Shown here piece after piece: positions 44,321 through 52,397 of a stretch of 64,000 nt of DNA. Each line of letters begins with the position of its first letter. The first letter of the stretch is position 1. This DNA comes from Planctomycetota bacterium (GTDB lineage Bacteria > Planctomycetota > UBA1135 > GCA-002686595), in NCBI GenBank assembly GCA_016714045.1, contig JADJNY010000003.1, positions 495,785 to 559,784 of the forward strand. Reading direction: 5' to 3'. Below the pieces are notes generated by a model that did no database searches, was not told the DNA's origin, and was given only the letters and a program-made list of their open reading frames with translations. The position numbers and the translations under genes are program-made.

Positions 44321-44398
44321 GAACTCCGTGGAGCCGCGGGCCGGTCCTCCGGCCCGCGGCTCCACGGAGTCCGGGATGCGAAGCACCCGAATGTGTTC
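44321..44398. repeat. 78-bp intergenic hairpin repeat, copy 2 (opposite orientation)
   Basis: Read on the minus strand it aligns along its full 78 nt with 40498-40575. The hairpin is perfect here (22 bp, loop AGGA). Several of the stem differences from copy 1 are paired substitutions that keep base pairing. It lies 138 bp after the DUF350 terminator and about 75 bp before the next start codon. Confidence 0.9.
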
Positions 44399-44473
44399 CT
44401 TGGCTTCCATCCCGCCGCTCTCGCTCATCCGGCAGAACCGCCCGCCGTCCCCATCTCTGCTACCCTCGACCGC

Positions 44474-45637
44474 GTGAAGCCCGTCACCCTCCTTGCCACG
44501 CTCGCCACCTTCGCCGCCGGCCTCGGCGTCGGCCTGTGGCTCGCCGCGCACCCCGACCCGTCCCCCGAAGAAGCTCCCACCGCCCCCCTCCACGCCTCAC
44601 CCTCCACTTCGCGCGCCAACGACCACGCCCCCTCGCCGCTCGTCACCCCACCCGCGCCCGCTCGCCTCCGCGATCCGCTCCACGCCCTCCAACTCACCGC
44701 GCGCCTCGCCGACCGCGCGACGAACGCTCCGCTCGCCGACGCCGACCTCGCGCTCGTCGAACCCGCCCCGCCGCCGCGCGAGGCCGCCCCCGACGCTCCA
44801 CCCGCGCTCGAGGCGCGACGCCTCACCGAATTCGGCCGCGCGCGCTCGACCCCGGACGGTCGCGTCACCCTGACGATCACGAACGCACCCCGCGACCTCG
44901 CCGCGCTCCCGCTGGCGCTCGCGCTCGAAGCTCCCGGACACGTCGCGCGCATGCAGACCTTCGAGCTCGATACGTCCCGCACCGACCTCGGCTTCCTCTT
45001 CCTCGACGCCGAACCCAGCCCCGGCGTCGTCCTCACCGGCAGCGTGCGCAACGGGAACCGCGGCCCCGCCGGCGACGCGCTCCTCCTCCTCGGCAGCGAC
45101 CCGCTCTACCCGCTCGCGGACGCGCGGCCCGTCGGACGCACGAGCGCCGCGGGCGAGCTCGAGCTCGACGCGCTCGTGCAACTCTCCGATCGCCACGTCG
45201 TCCAGCAGCTCTTCGCGCTGACCGAAGACGGACTCGCGTGGACCGAGGTGCGCATCGCGGCGGCCGCGCGCGAGCTCGACCTCGGCGTGCTGCGCCCCGC
45301 TCCGACGCAGCGCGTCGTCGTGCGCGTCGTCGATGAATCCGGCCGGCCCGTCGGCGCCGCGCCCGTCGAGGCGCGCGCACGCTTCTATCCGCTCGCGGGC
45401 CTGTTCGACGCGGACGAGCCCGGCTTCACGCCGGACGCGCGCGTGCTCGCGCTCTTCCAGGCGCGCACGGACGCCTTCGGGCACGCGTGGTTCGAGCACC
45501 TCCCCGCGCCGCACGCGTCGGGCATCTACGAGTTCGTGAGCTCGGTGCCCGAGCTCGGGCGCGGTACTGCGCTGCTCGAACGCTCGGGCGAAGCCGCGGA
45601 AGCGTCGGTGACGATCACGCTCGGCTCGCTGCGCTGA
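44474..45637 (+). CDS. Membrane-anchored protein with carboxypeptidase-regulatory-like segments
   Basis: The product has 387 residues with a GTG start giving V-K-P-V-T-L-L-A-T-L-A-T-F-A-A-G-L. A single hydrophobic anchor (2-25) is followed by a Pro/Ala-rich linker (30-70). The rest is beta-rich: L-T-A-R-L-A-D-R-A-T-N-A-P-L-A-D-A-D-L, V-L-T-G-S-V-R-N, V-V-V-R-V-V-D-E-S-G-R-P-V-G-A-A-P-V-E-A-R-A, T-D-A-F-G-H-A-W-F-E-H-L-P. These 'G-R-V-x-D-x-x-G-x-P-L-x-G-A-x-V' patterns resemble carboxypeptidase regulatory (transthyretin-like) domains. It is related in layout to the protein at 59906-61588. No enzyme motif is seen. Confidence 0.65.
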   Translation: MKPVTLLATLATFAAGLGVGLWLAAHPDPSPEEAPTAPLHASPSTSRANDHAPSPLVTPPAPARLRDPLHALQLTARLADRATNAPLADADLALVEPAPPPREAAPDAPPALEARRLTEFGRARSTPDGRVTLTITNAPRDLAALPLALALEAPGHVARMQTFELDTSRTDLGFLFLDAEPSPGVVLTGSVRNGNRGPAGDALLLLGSDPLYPLADARPVGRTSAAGELELDALVQLSDRHVVQQLFALTEDGLAWTEVRIAAAARELDLGVLRPAPTQRVVVRVVDESGRPVGAAPVEARARFYPLAGLFDADEPGFTPDARVLALFQARTDAFGHAWFEHLPAPHASGIYEFVSSVPELGRGTALLERSGEAAEASVTITLGSLR

Positions 45638-45715
45638 CGCGGGGGCCGCGGAGCCACTCGCCCGCGTCGATTCCGCGCGTGCACCGCGCCGGCTCGCGCT
45701 TTACCTTCACGCGCC

Positions 45716-46549
45716 GTGCTCGAACTCTCCTGCACCGTGCGCGGCTGCGGCGCGCCCCTCGCGCTCCGCGAGTGCGTGCTCGCGTGCCCGCGCGGCCACG
45801 CGTTCGACCGCGCGAAGAGCGGTTACTGGAACCTGCTCCAGCCGCAGGACCGCCGCTCGCTCGACGCGGGCGACTCGAAGGACGCGGTCGAGGCGCGCCG
45901 GAGATTGTTCGAGAGCGGGCTCTTCGCGCCGTGGATCGAAGAGCTCGCGCGCACGCTCGAGCGCGCGGGCGTCGAGCGCGGCGCGCGGACGCTCGACGTC
46001 GGCTGCGGCGAGGGCTCGATCCTCGGCGCGCTCGCGCCGCGCTTCGCGTTCGACGCGTGCGGCCTCGACCTCTCGACGCGCGCGGCCGAGCTCGCGGCGC
46101 GCGCGCATCCGTCGATCACGTGGGTCGTCGCGAACGGCGACCGCCGGCTCCCGATCGTCGACGGCGCGCTCGACCTGGTGTTCACGATCACGGCGCGCCG
46201 CTCGCCCGCGGAGTTCGCGCGCGTGCTGCGACCGGGCGGCCTCGCGCTCGTCGCGCTGCCGGGCGCGGACGATCTCGCCGAGCTGCGCGCGGCGGTGCTC
46301 GGCGAGGCCGTCGACCTCGCCGCCGAGAGGGACGCCGCCGCCGAGTTCGCCGGGGCGTTCGACGTCGTCGACCAGCAGCGTTTCGCGTACTCCGTGAGCG
46401 TGGAACCCGGTCGGCTGACCGACCTTCTCGCCGCAACCTACCGCGGCGCGCGCAAGGGCCGCGAAGAGCGCGCGGAGGAGCTCGCGGCGCGCGGCGAGCT
46501 CGCGTTGACGCTCTCGTGGCGTGTGATCGTGCTCGCGCGCCGTGCGTGA
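45716..46549 (+). CDS. 23S rRNA (guanine-N1)-methyltransferase, RlmA-like
   Basis: The product has 277 residues with a GTG start. The N-terminus has a zinc-binding knuckle (C-T-V-R-G-C-G, C-V-L-A-C-P-R-G-H) followed by A-F-D-R-A-K-S-G-Y-W-N-L-L-Q-P and G-D-S-K-D-A-V-E-A-R-R-R-L-F-E-S-G, the signature of RlmA enzymes, which methylate G745/G748 in 23S rRNA. A Rossmann SAM-binding domain follows, with L-D-V-G-C-G-E-G-S near residue 100. The match in motif order is good, but the target position cannot be read from the sequence. Confidence 0.82.
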   Translation: MLELSCTVRGCGAPLALRECVLACPRGHAFDRAKSGYWNLLQPQDRRSLDAGDSKDAVEARRRLFESGLFAPWIEELARTLERAGVERGARTLDVGCGEGSILGALAPRFAFDACGLDLSTRAAELAARAHPSITWVVANGDRRLPIVDGALDLVFTITARRSPAEFARVLRPGGLALVALPGADDLAELRAAVLGEAVDLAAERDAAAEFAGAFDVVDQQRFAYSVSVEPGRLTDLLAATYRGARKGREERAEELAARGELALTLSWRVIVLARRA

Positions 46550-46553
46550 GGGC

Positions 46554-47582
46554 TCACCAGCCGATCACGCGGTACAGCCAGTCGTACGCGAGCTCCCACG
46601 GCAGCGGGGTCGCGCCGAGGTACAGGTGGAACGAGCACTCCGACTGGCCGTGCGCTTGCAGGTCCAGCGTCAGCTGGTACCCGAGCCAGCCGTCGTGCAG
46701 GTTGAAGAGCGGCGGCACGTTCACGGGGACCTTGTAGAAGGAGATCGTCGGCACGGTCTGCGCGTTGGGGCGCTCGAGCCACCACAGCGCGGACGCTGCT
46801 TCGCGCTCGGCTTGAGGCACAGCGACGAACGTCGCGGAGCTGAACGGGTGGATCGTGATCGCGCTGTCGACGAAGTGGCGCCAGTCGCTCTCGCAGCGAT
46901 CGTTCAGGAACGCGTTCAGGCGGCTCGACGCATGCTCGTTCGGGTCCGCGCTCGCGGGGTTCGCGCGGTCGCGACCGTACGCGAGCAGGCCGAGCACGAA
47001 CGCGCCCGACGACGTGCCGTACCCGACGATCGCGTTCGGGTCGACGTGCCACGCGGCCGCGTTCGCGCGCAGGAGCTGGACGACGTAGCCCGCGTCGCGC
47101 GCCATCTCCGCGCCGTACACGCCCGACGGACGCTGGCGATAGCGCACGGCGACGATCGCGTAGCCGCGGTCTTGGAGCTCGACCCACGGCGACGCGGAGA
47201 GGTCGACGAACTCGGTGTTCAACTCCTCGAAGCCGCCGCCGTGCACGAACAGGACGACCGGCGCCGCGCTCTGGCCCGCGACGGAGGCGGGCGGCGCGTG
47301 GAAGTCGAACACGTTGCGCGGACCGAAGGGCGCATAAGGGACGTCCATCTGGCTCGACGGTCCGGCCCACGGGACGTGCGCACGTCGGCGCTGGAGCACG
47401 TGCGGGTCGCGCGCGCCGCCCTGCGGTGCGGCCGCGGCGGCCGTGCACGCGAGCGGTGCAGCGGGATCAGGCGGCGTCGCCTGCGGGGCGGCGGACTGCG
47501 ATGGCGGGGTTCGCGAGTCGGCGGGGCAGGCGGCGAGCGACGTGGACAGCGCGGTCCACACGAGGAGCGAGAAGGCGAGCAT
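46554..47582 (-). CDS. Alpha/beta-hydrolase lipoprotein (BD-FAE / carboxylesterase-like)
   Basis: The product has 342 residues from the ATG giving MLAFSLLVWTALSTSLAACP. S-L-A-A-C forms a lipobox; the following P-A-D-S... linker is Pro/Ala-rich. The hydrolase core has V-V-L-F-V-H-G-G-G-F (oxyanion hole HGGG), Y-A-I-V-A-V-R-Y-R-Q, and the nucleophile elbow G-Y-G-T-S-S-G-A-F. The substrate is unknown; short-chain ester or sugar-ester hydrolysis is typical. The final H is not clearly located. It converges on the rlmA-like gene with a 4-bp gap. Confidence 0.75.
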   Translation of the reverse strand: MLAFSLLVWTALSTSLAACPADSRTPPSQSAAPQATPPDPAAPLACTAAAAAPQGGARDPHVLQRRRAHVPWAGPSSQMDVPYAPFGPRNVFDFHAPPASVAGQSAAPVVLFVHGGGFEELNTEFVDLSASPWVELQDRGYAIVAVRYRQRPSGVYGAEMARDAGYVVQLLRANAAAWHVDPNAIVGYGTSSGAFVLGLLAYGRDRANPASADPNEHASSRLNAFLNDRCESDWRHFVDSAITIHPFSSATFVAVPQAEREAASALWWLERPNAQTVPTISFYKVPVNVPPLFNLHDGWLGYQLTLDLQAHGQSECSFHLYLGATPLPWELAYDWLYRVIGW

Positions 47583-47725
47583 GCGAGGTCTCCCAACGCC
47601 GGTGGATTCCGGCGTGGGACCCAGGATCGCGGGATCGCCGACGAACGGCCAGCTCCTCTTCCCGCCCCGTGGCCGCTCCCGCGCGTTTCGCCTACGCTGT
47701 GCGCCCCCCAAGGAGACCGACCCCG

Positions 47726-49817
47726 ATGTTCTTCGCGCTCACCACGACGCTCTTCGCCGCGCTCCCGCCCGCTCCCGCGCAGGGCACGCACCCCTTCTCC
47801 GTCCAGGACATGCTCGCGATGGAGCGCCTGAGCGACCCCCAGGTCTCGCCCGACGGGTTCTGGGTGCTCTTCAACGTGCGCACGACCGACGTCGAGGCCA
47901 ACAAGGGCCGCATGGACCTCTGGCTCTGCGCCGTCGACGGCTCGAACCTGCGGCGCGTCACCGAGCACGAAGGGAACGAGACGAACCCGCGCTGGATGCC
48001 GGACTCGAAGACCTTCGTGTACCTCGCGACGAAGAGCGGCAGCTCGCAGGTCTGGCGCCAGTCGATCGAGGCCGAAAACGACGCGAAGGCGGAGCAGCTC
48101 ACGAACCTCCCGCTCGACGTCGACAACGTGCTCGTGTTCCCGGACGGCAAGCGCCTCCTGCTCACGATGGAGGTCTACCCCGACATCGCGGGCGACGGCG
48201 CGCTCGCCGAGACCGCGCGGCGCGACGCGGACCAGGCGAAGAAGAAGGTGCAGGCGAAGGTGTACGAGAGCCTGCTCTTCCGTCACTGGGACACGTGGGA
48301 AGACGGGAAGCGGAGCCACGTCTTCGCGTGGGAGATCGGCGGGAAGGCGCCCGTCGACCTGATGCCCGGCATGGACGCCGACGCGCCGACGAAGCCGTTC
48401 GGCGGCGCGGAGGAGCTCGCGATCTCGCCCGACGGCAACGAGGTCGTCTTCGCCGCGCAGATGATGACGCGCGACGCGGCGTGGTCGACCGACGTCAACC
48501 TGTGGAGCGTGCCCGCGAAGGGCGGCGTGCCGCCGAGGAATCTCACGGCCGAGAACAAGGCGCTCGACAACGGTCCCGCGTTCTCGCCCGACGGGAAGAC
48601 GCTCGCGTACCTCGCGATGGCGCGCCCGGGCTACGAGTCCGACCGCCAGCGCATCGTGCTCCTCGATCGCGCGAGCGGCGCGCGCACCGTGCTCGCCGAG
48701 AGCTGGGACCGCTCCGCCGGCGGCATCACGTGGTCGAAGGACGGCAAGACGATCTTCACGGCCGCCGACAACGTCGGGAACAAGGCGCTCTTCGCGATCG
48801 ACGTCGCGAGCGGCAAGGTGAAAGCGATCGTCGAGAAGGGCACGAACGACGCGCCGCGCGAGATCGCGGGCGGCCGCGACCGCGTCTTCCTGCAGGACTC
48901 GCTTGCACTCGCCGGCCGAGCTCTACTCCGTCGCGCCGGAAGGCGGCATGCCGAAGACCGTCACCGCGATGAACGCGAAGCGCGTCGCGGCCGCGCGCAT
49001 GGGGGACTACGAGCAGTTCTCGTTCCCCGGCTGGAACAAGGAGACCGTCTACGGCTTCGCGATGAAGCCCGCCGACTTCACGCCGGGTCGCAAGTACCCG
49101 GTCGCGTTCCTGATCCACGGCGGCCCGCAGGGGAGCTTCGGCGACCACTTCCACTACCGTTGGAACCCGCAGGCCTACGCGGGCGCCGGCTTCGCGGTCG
49201 TGTTCATCGACTTCCACGGCTCGACGGGCTACGGCCAGGCGTTCACCGACTCGATCCGCGGCGACTGGGGCGGCAAGCCGTACGAGGACCTGATGAAGGG
49301 CCTCGACTTCGCGCTCGGCAAGTACGACTGGATGGACGCGACGCGCGTCGCGGGCCTCGGCGCGTCGTACGGCGGCTACATGATCAACTGGATCAACGGC
49401 CAAACGGATCGCTTCAAGGCGCTCGTGTGCCACGACGGCAACCTCGACGAGCGCATGGCCTACTTCGACACCGAGGAGCTGTGGTTCCCGGAGTGGGAGC
49501 ACGGCGGCACGCCCCACGACAACCCGGCCGGCTACGCCAAGCACAACCCGATCGATCTGGTCGCCAACTGGAAGACGCCGACCCTGGTGATCCACGGCGC
49601 GAAGGACTTCCGCGTCGTCGACACGCAGGGGATGAGCACGTTCACCGCGCTGCAGCGCAAGGGCGTGCCGTCGAAGTTCCTGTGGTTCCCCGACGAGAAC
49701 CACTGGGTGCTCAAGCCGCAGAACTCGATCCTGTGGCACGCGACGGTGCTCGAGTGGATCGACCGGTGGTGCCGCTCGGCGGCGGGCGAGACGGTCCCGG
49801 CGTCGTCGGGACGGTGA
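47726..49817 (+). pseudogene. S9 prolyl-oligopeptidase-like gene with a single-base frameshift
   Basis: From ATG 47726, preceded by AAGGAG. The signal peptide is MFFALTTTLFAALPPAPAQG. A propeller-like N-terminal part (P-S-V/F-S-P-D-G, L-W-L-C-A-V-D-G) is read to about 48900. There an extra T in G-C-T-T-G-C-A breaks the frame; deleting it gives D-S-L-H-S-P-A-E-L-Y-S and the frame continues to 49817 with the catalytic part: nucleophile in G-A-S-Y-G-G-Y, D in H-G-A-K-D-F-R and H in P-D-E-N-H-W-V. The whole protein would be about 696 residues, typical of acylaminoacyl-peptidase-like S9 enzymes. Secreted or periplasmic peptide degradation is inferred. The break is either a true mutation or an assembly error. 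Confidence 0.82.
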
Positions 49818-49845
49818 GCGCGCTGCGCCGCAGCGCACTCGACGC

Positions 49846-50907
49846 GTGATGAGGACGATGCTCGGCCGCACGGCCCTCGCGACATGCGGCGCGCTCGTGC
49901 TCGCCGGCGTGCTGGAGGCCCTGCTGCTCCTCGCCGGCTTCGCGCACGCGCGCGCGCCGGAGCCCTTCGAGCGCGCCTTCGCCGGCGGCCGCGTCGACGG
50001 GTACCGCTTCCTCGAGCGCGACCTGCGCGAGCTCTGGCGCACGGTCCCCGGCGCGCGCGTGCCGTGGAGCGGCGACGTGCTCGACGCGCACGGATTCCGC
50101 GGCGCCGCGCCCGCGCCCGAGCGCGCGTCCGGCGTCGCGCGGATCGCGGTCCTCGGCGGTTCGGCGGCGATCGGCCGCGGCGTCGGCGCCGAGGAGACGT
50201 TCGGACACGTCGCGGCGCGCGAGCTCGACGCGCGCGGCATCCCGTGCGAAGTCGTCGAAGCGGGCGTGCCGAACGCGACGCTCGTGCAGGCGCGCGCGCG
50301 CTGGGTCCGTGCGCTGCACGCGTGGAAGCCCGACGTCGTGCTGCTCGCGTTCAGCGGCTTCGAGGAGCACGCGCCGGCGCTCGGCGCGAGCGACGTCGAG
50401 CTCGCGCGCACCGGGCCGCCGGCCGAACCCGGCCCGCTCGTGCGGCTCGCGCGCGGCTCGAAGCTCGGCGCCTTCGGCGCGTGGATCGCCTCCGGGTGCT
50501 CGTCCGCGCCCGAGGCCGCGGGCGACGCGGGCGCGGATCCCGCGGGCGACCCCGCGTGGCCGGGCGCGCGGCGCGTCGCGATCGACGACGTGCGCGCGGA
50601 GCTCGACGAGCTCGCACGCCTCGTCCGCGCGGAGGGCGCGGAGCTGGTGCTCGTGGCGCTGCCCGCGCGCCCGCCCGCGGCGCGCGCGGCGCCCGTGCTC
50701 GAACGCTACGCGAGGGCCGCGGAGTCGGCCGTCGCGGAGCTCGGGATCGCGCGCGTCGACGGCCGCGCGCTGTTCGCCGCGGCGGTCGCGGAGGGAGCCA
50801 CGTACCAAGACCTGTTCGCGGGGCCCGCCGAGCCCGCGCAGCTCGGCCACGCGCGCCTCGGCCGCGCGGTCGCGGAGCTCCTCGCCGACCGGCTCGCGCG
50901 CCGCTGA
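49846..50907 (+). CDS. SGNH-hydrolase paralogue that lacks key catalytic motifs
   Basis: The product has 353 residues. An N-terminal anchor (L-A-T-C-G-A-L-V-L-A-G-V-L-E-A-L-L-L-L) precedes the soluble part. The Rossmann-like SGNH core can be followed: V-L-G-G-S-A-A-I-G-R-G as block I, L-L-A-F-S-G-F-E-E-H as block III. However, the GDS serine context is GGS, and the D-x-x-H of block V is replaced by P-A-E-P-A-Q-L-G-H. It is therefore probably inactive or changed in function. The next gene is a paralogue with intact motifs, so one copy appears to have diverged after tandem duplication. Confidence 0.68.
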   Translation: MMRTMLGRTALATCGALVLAGVLEALLLLAGFAHARAPEPFERAFAGGRVDGYRFLERDLRELWRTVPGARVPWSGDVLDAHGFRGAAPAPERASGVARIAVLGGSAAIGRGVGAEETFGHVAARELDARGIPCEVVEAGVPNATLVQARARWVRALHAWKPDVVLLAFSGFEEHAPALGASDVELARTGPPAEPGPLVRLARGSKLGAFGAWIASGCSSAPEAAGDAGADPAGDPAWPGARRVAIDDVRAELDELARLVRAEGAELVLVALPARPPAARAAPVLERYARAAESAVAELGIARVDGRALFAAAVAEGATYQDLFAGPAEPAQLGHARLGRAVAELLADRLARR

Positions 50908-50936
50908 GCCGCGCGCGCGTAGGATCCACGCAGCGC

Positions 50937-52040
50937 ATGCCGCCCTCTCCGCGAACCCGAAGTCGAGTGCTCGCTCGCGCGGCGCTCGCGATCGTCACGC
51001 CGCTCGCGTTCGCGGGGCTCACGGAGCTCGCCGTCGTCGCGTCGGGCTTCGAGTACCCGCCGGACACGAGCCCGATCAGCGTGTTCGTCCCCGAGGGCGA
51101 GGTCGAGGGCAAGAAGCTCCACGAGCGCGACGCGCGCGAGCTGTGGCGGCCGGTCTCCGGCGCGCTCGTGCCGTGGGGCCGCGACGTGCTCGGCGGCGAC
51201 GGCTTTCGCGGGCCGGAGCTCGAGCGCGAGAAGACACCGGGCACGCTGCGCGTCGCGACGCTCGGCGACAGCTCGACGTTCGGCTTCGGCGTGCGCTTCG
51301 ACGAGTGCTGGGCCGCGCAGGTCGCGCGCGAGCTCGTGGACCGCGGCCTGCGCGCGGAGGTCCTCGACGCGGGCGTGATCGGCGCGACGGTGCGCATGGG
51401 GCTCGAACGGTGGAGCGCGCGCGTGCGCGAGTTCGCGCCCGACGTCGTCGTGCTCGCCTACGGCGCCGTCAACGAGCACGCGGCGTCGATCGGCCAGCCG
51501 GACGACGTCCTCGTGCGCGAGCTCGCGTTCCAGCGCGGCGCGTTCGGCGGCTTCGCCGAGCGACTGCGCGCGGAGAGCCGGCTCGTGCAGCTCGTCGCGT
51601 GGTGGCTCGACGAGGCGCGCGGCGGGCGCGCGAAGCTCGAGCAGGATCGACGCGAAGCGCGCGCGTGGATCGCGCGGAACCAGGCGGACATCGGACGCAC
51701 GGACTGGCGCGGTGAGCGGCGCGTCTCGGTGGAGGAGTACGCGCGCTTCCTGCGCGAGCTCGTGGAGCGCGTGCGCGCGGACGGCGCGCGCGTCGTGCTG
51801 CTCGCCCCGGGGCGGCAGTCCGTCGTCGAACAGGAGAAACCCGTGCTGCTCGAGTACACGCGGGCGACCGTCGACGCGGCGCGCGAGCTCGGCGTGCCGC
51901 TCGTCGACGGGCGCGCGGCGATGGGGGCGTCGGGCGCGGAGTACGACGCGCTGTATCTCGACCACTACCACCCGACGCCCGAGGGGCACCGGCGTCTCGC
52001 TCGCGCGCTCGCCGACGCGATCACGCCGCTCGTGAAGTGA
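50937..52040 (+). CDS. SGNH/GDSL hydrolase, membrane-anchored
   Basis: The product has 367 residues. An N-terminal hydrophobic anchor (A-L-A-I-V-T-P-L-A-F-A-G-L-T-E-L-A) precedes the core. Block I is R-V-A-T-L-G-D-S-S-T-F-G-F-G, block III is V-L-A-Y-G-A-V-N-E-H, and block V is Y-L-D-H-Y-H-P-T-P-E-G-H, giving S, N, D and H of the active site. Such enzymes remove acyl or acetyl groups from lipids or surface glycans. It shares the R-D-A-R-E-L-W-R-P-V-S-G and G-D-G-F-R-G segments with the preceding protein (R-D-L-R-E-L-W-R-T-V-P-G and H-G-F-R-G), which supports a tandem duplication. Confidence 0.82.
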   Translation: MPPSPRTRSRVLARAALAIVTPLAFAGLTELAVVASGFEYPPDTSPISVFVPEGEVEGKKLHERDARELWRPVSGALVPWGRDVLGGDGFRGPELEREKTPGTLRVATLGDSSTFGFGVRFDECWAAQVARELVDRGLRAEVLDAGVIGATVRMGLERWSARVREFAPDVVVLAYGAVNEHAASIGQPDDVLVRELAFQRGAFGGFAERLRAESRLVQLVAWWLDEARGGRAKLEQDRREARAWIARNQADIGRTDWRGERRVSVEEYARFLRELVERVRADGARVVLLAPGRQSVVEQEKPVLLEYTRATVDAARELGVPLVDGRAAMGASGAEYDALYLDHYHPTPEGHRRLARALADAITPLVK

Positions 52041-52397
52041 CGAGCCTCCGGCCGCTCGTCGAGTGACGACCCTCCGGATGAGCGGACCGCACGCGCGGCC
52101 GCGCGGTGCCGCGATCGACGCAGGGCATGCGGGGCGCGGAGTTCCCCGGGGGCGATCGCCTCGTTCGCGTTCGGCTGGCGAGGATCGGGCGGGGACGGAG
52201 CCACCTCCTCGTGAGCGTCGTCCGTGCGGCCCTGACCACTGCGGCGCTGCTGCTTCCGGTCGAGGGCTCCGAGGGCGCCAACCTGCCCGCCGAGGGCGCG
52301 CGCGCAGGACCCGAACACGTGAGCGCGGCACCTCGAAATCGTCGAAGTGCCGCGCCTGGACCGTGCGACGACGTGCGCCCCGCGTGGGGCGTGCATC
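52041..52397. other. Intergenic stretch between convergent genes
   Basis: It starts with a short imperfect direct repeat (GTGACGAGCCTCCGG near 52037 and GTGACGACCCTCCGG near 52062) and contains the hairpin at 52325-52353. No coding frame is convincing. Confidence 0.5.
52325..52353. terminator. Bidirectional hairpin between convergent genes
   Basis: GCGGCACCTCGA and TCGAAGTGCCGC pair around a short AATCG loop, with one mismatch. There is no long T-tract. Confidence 0.5.
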
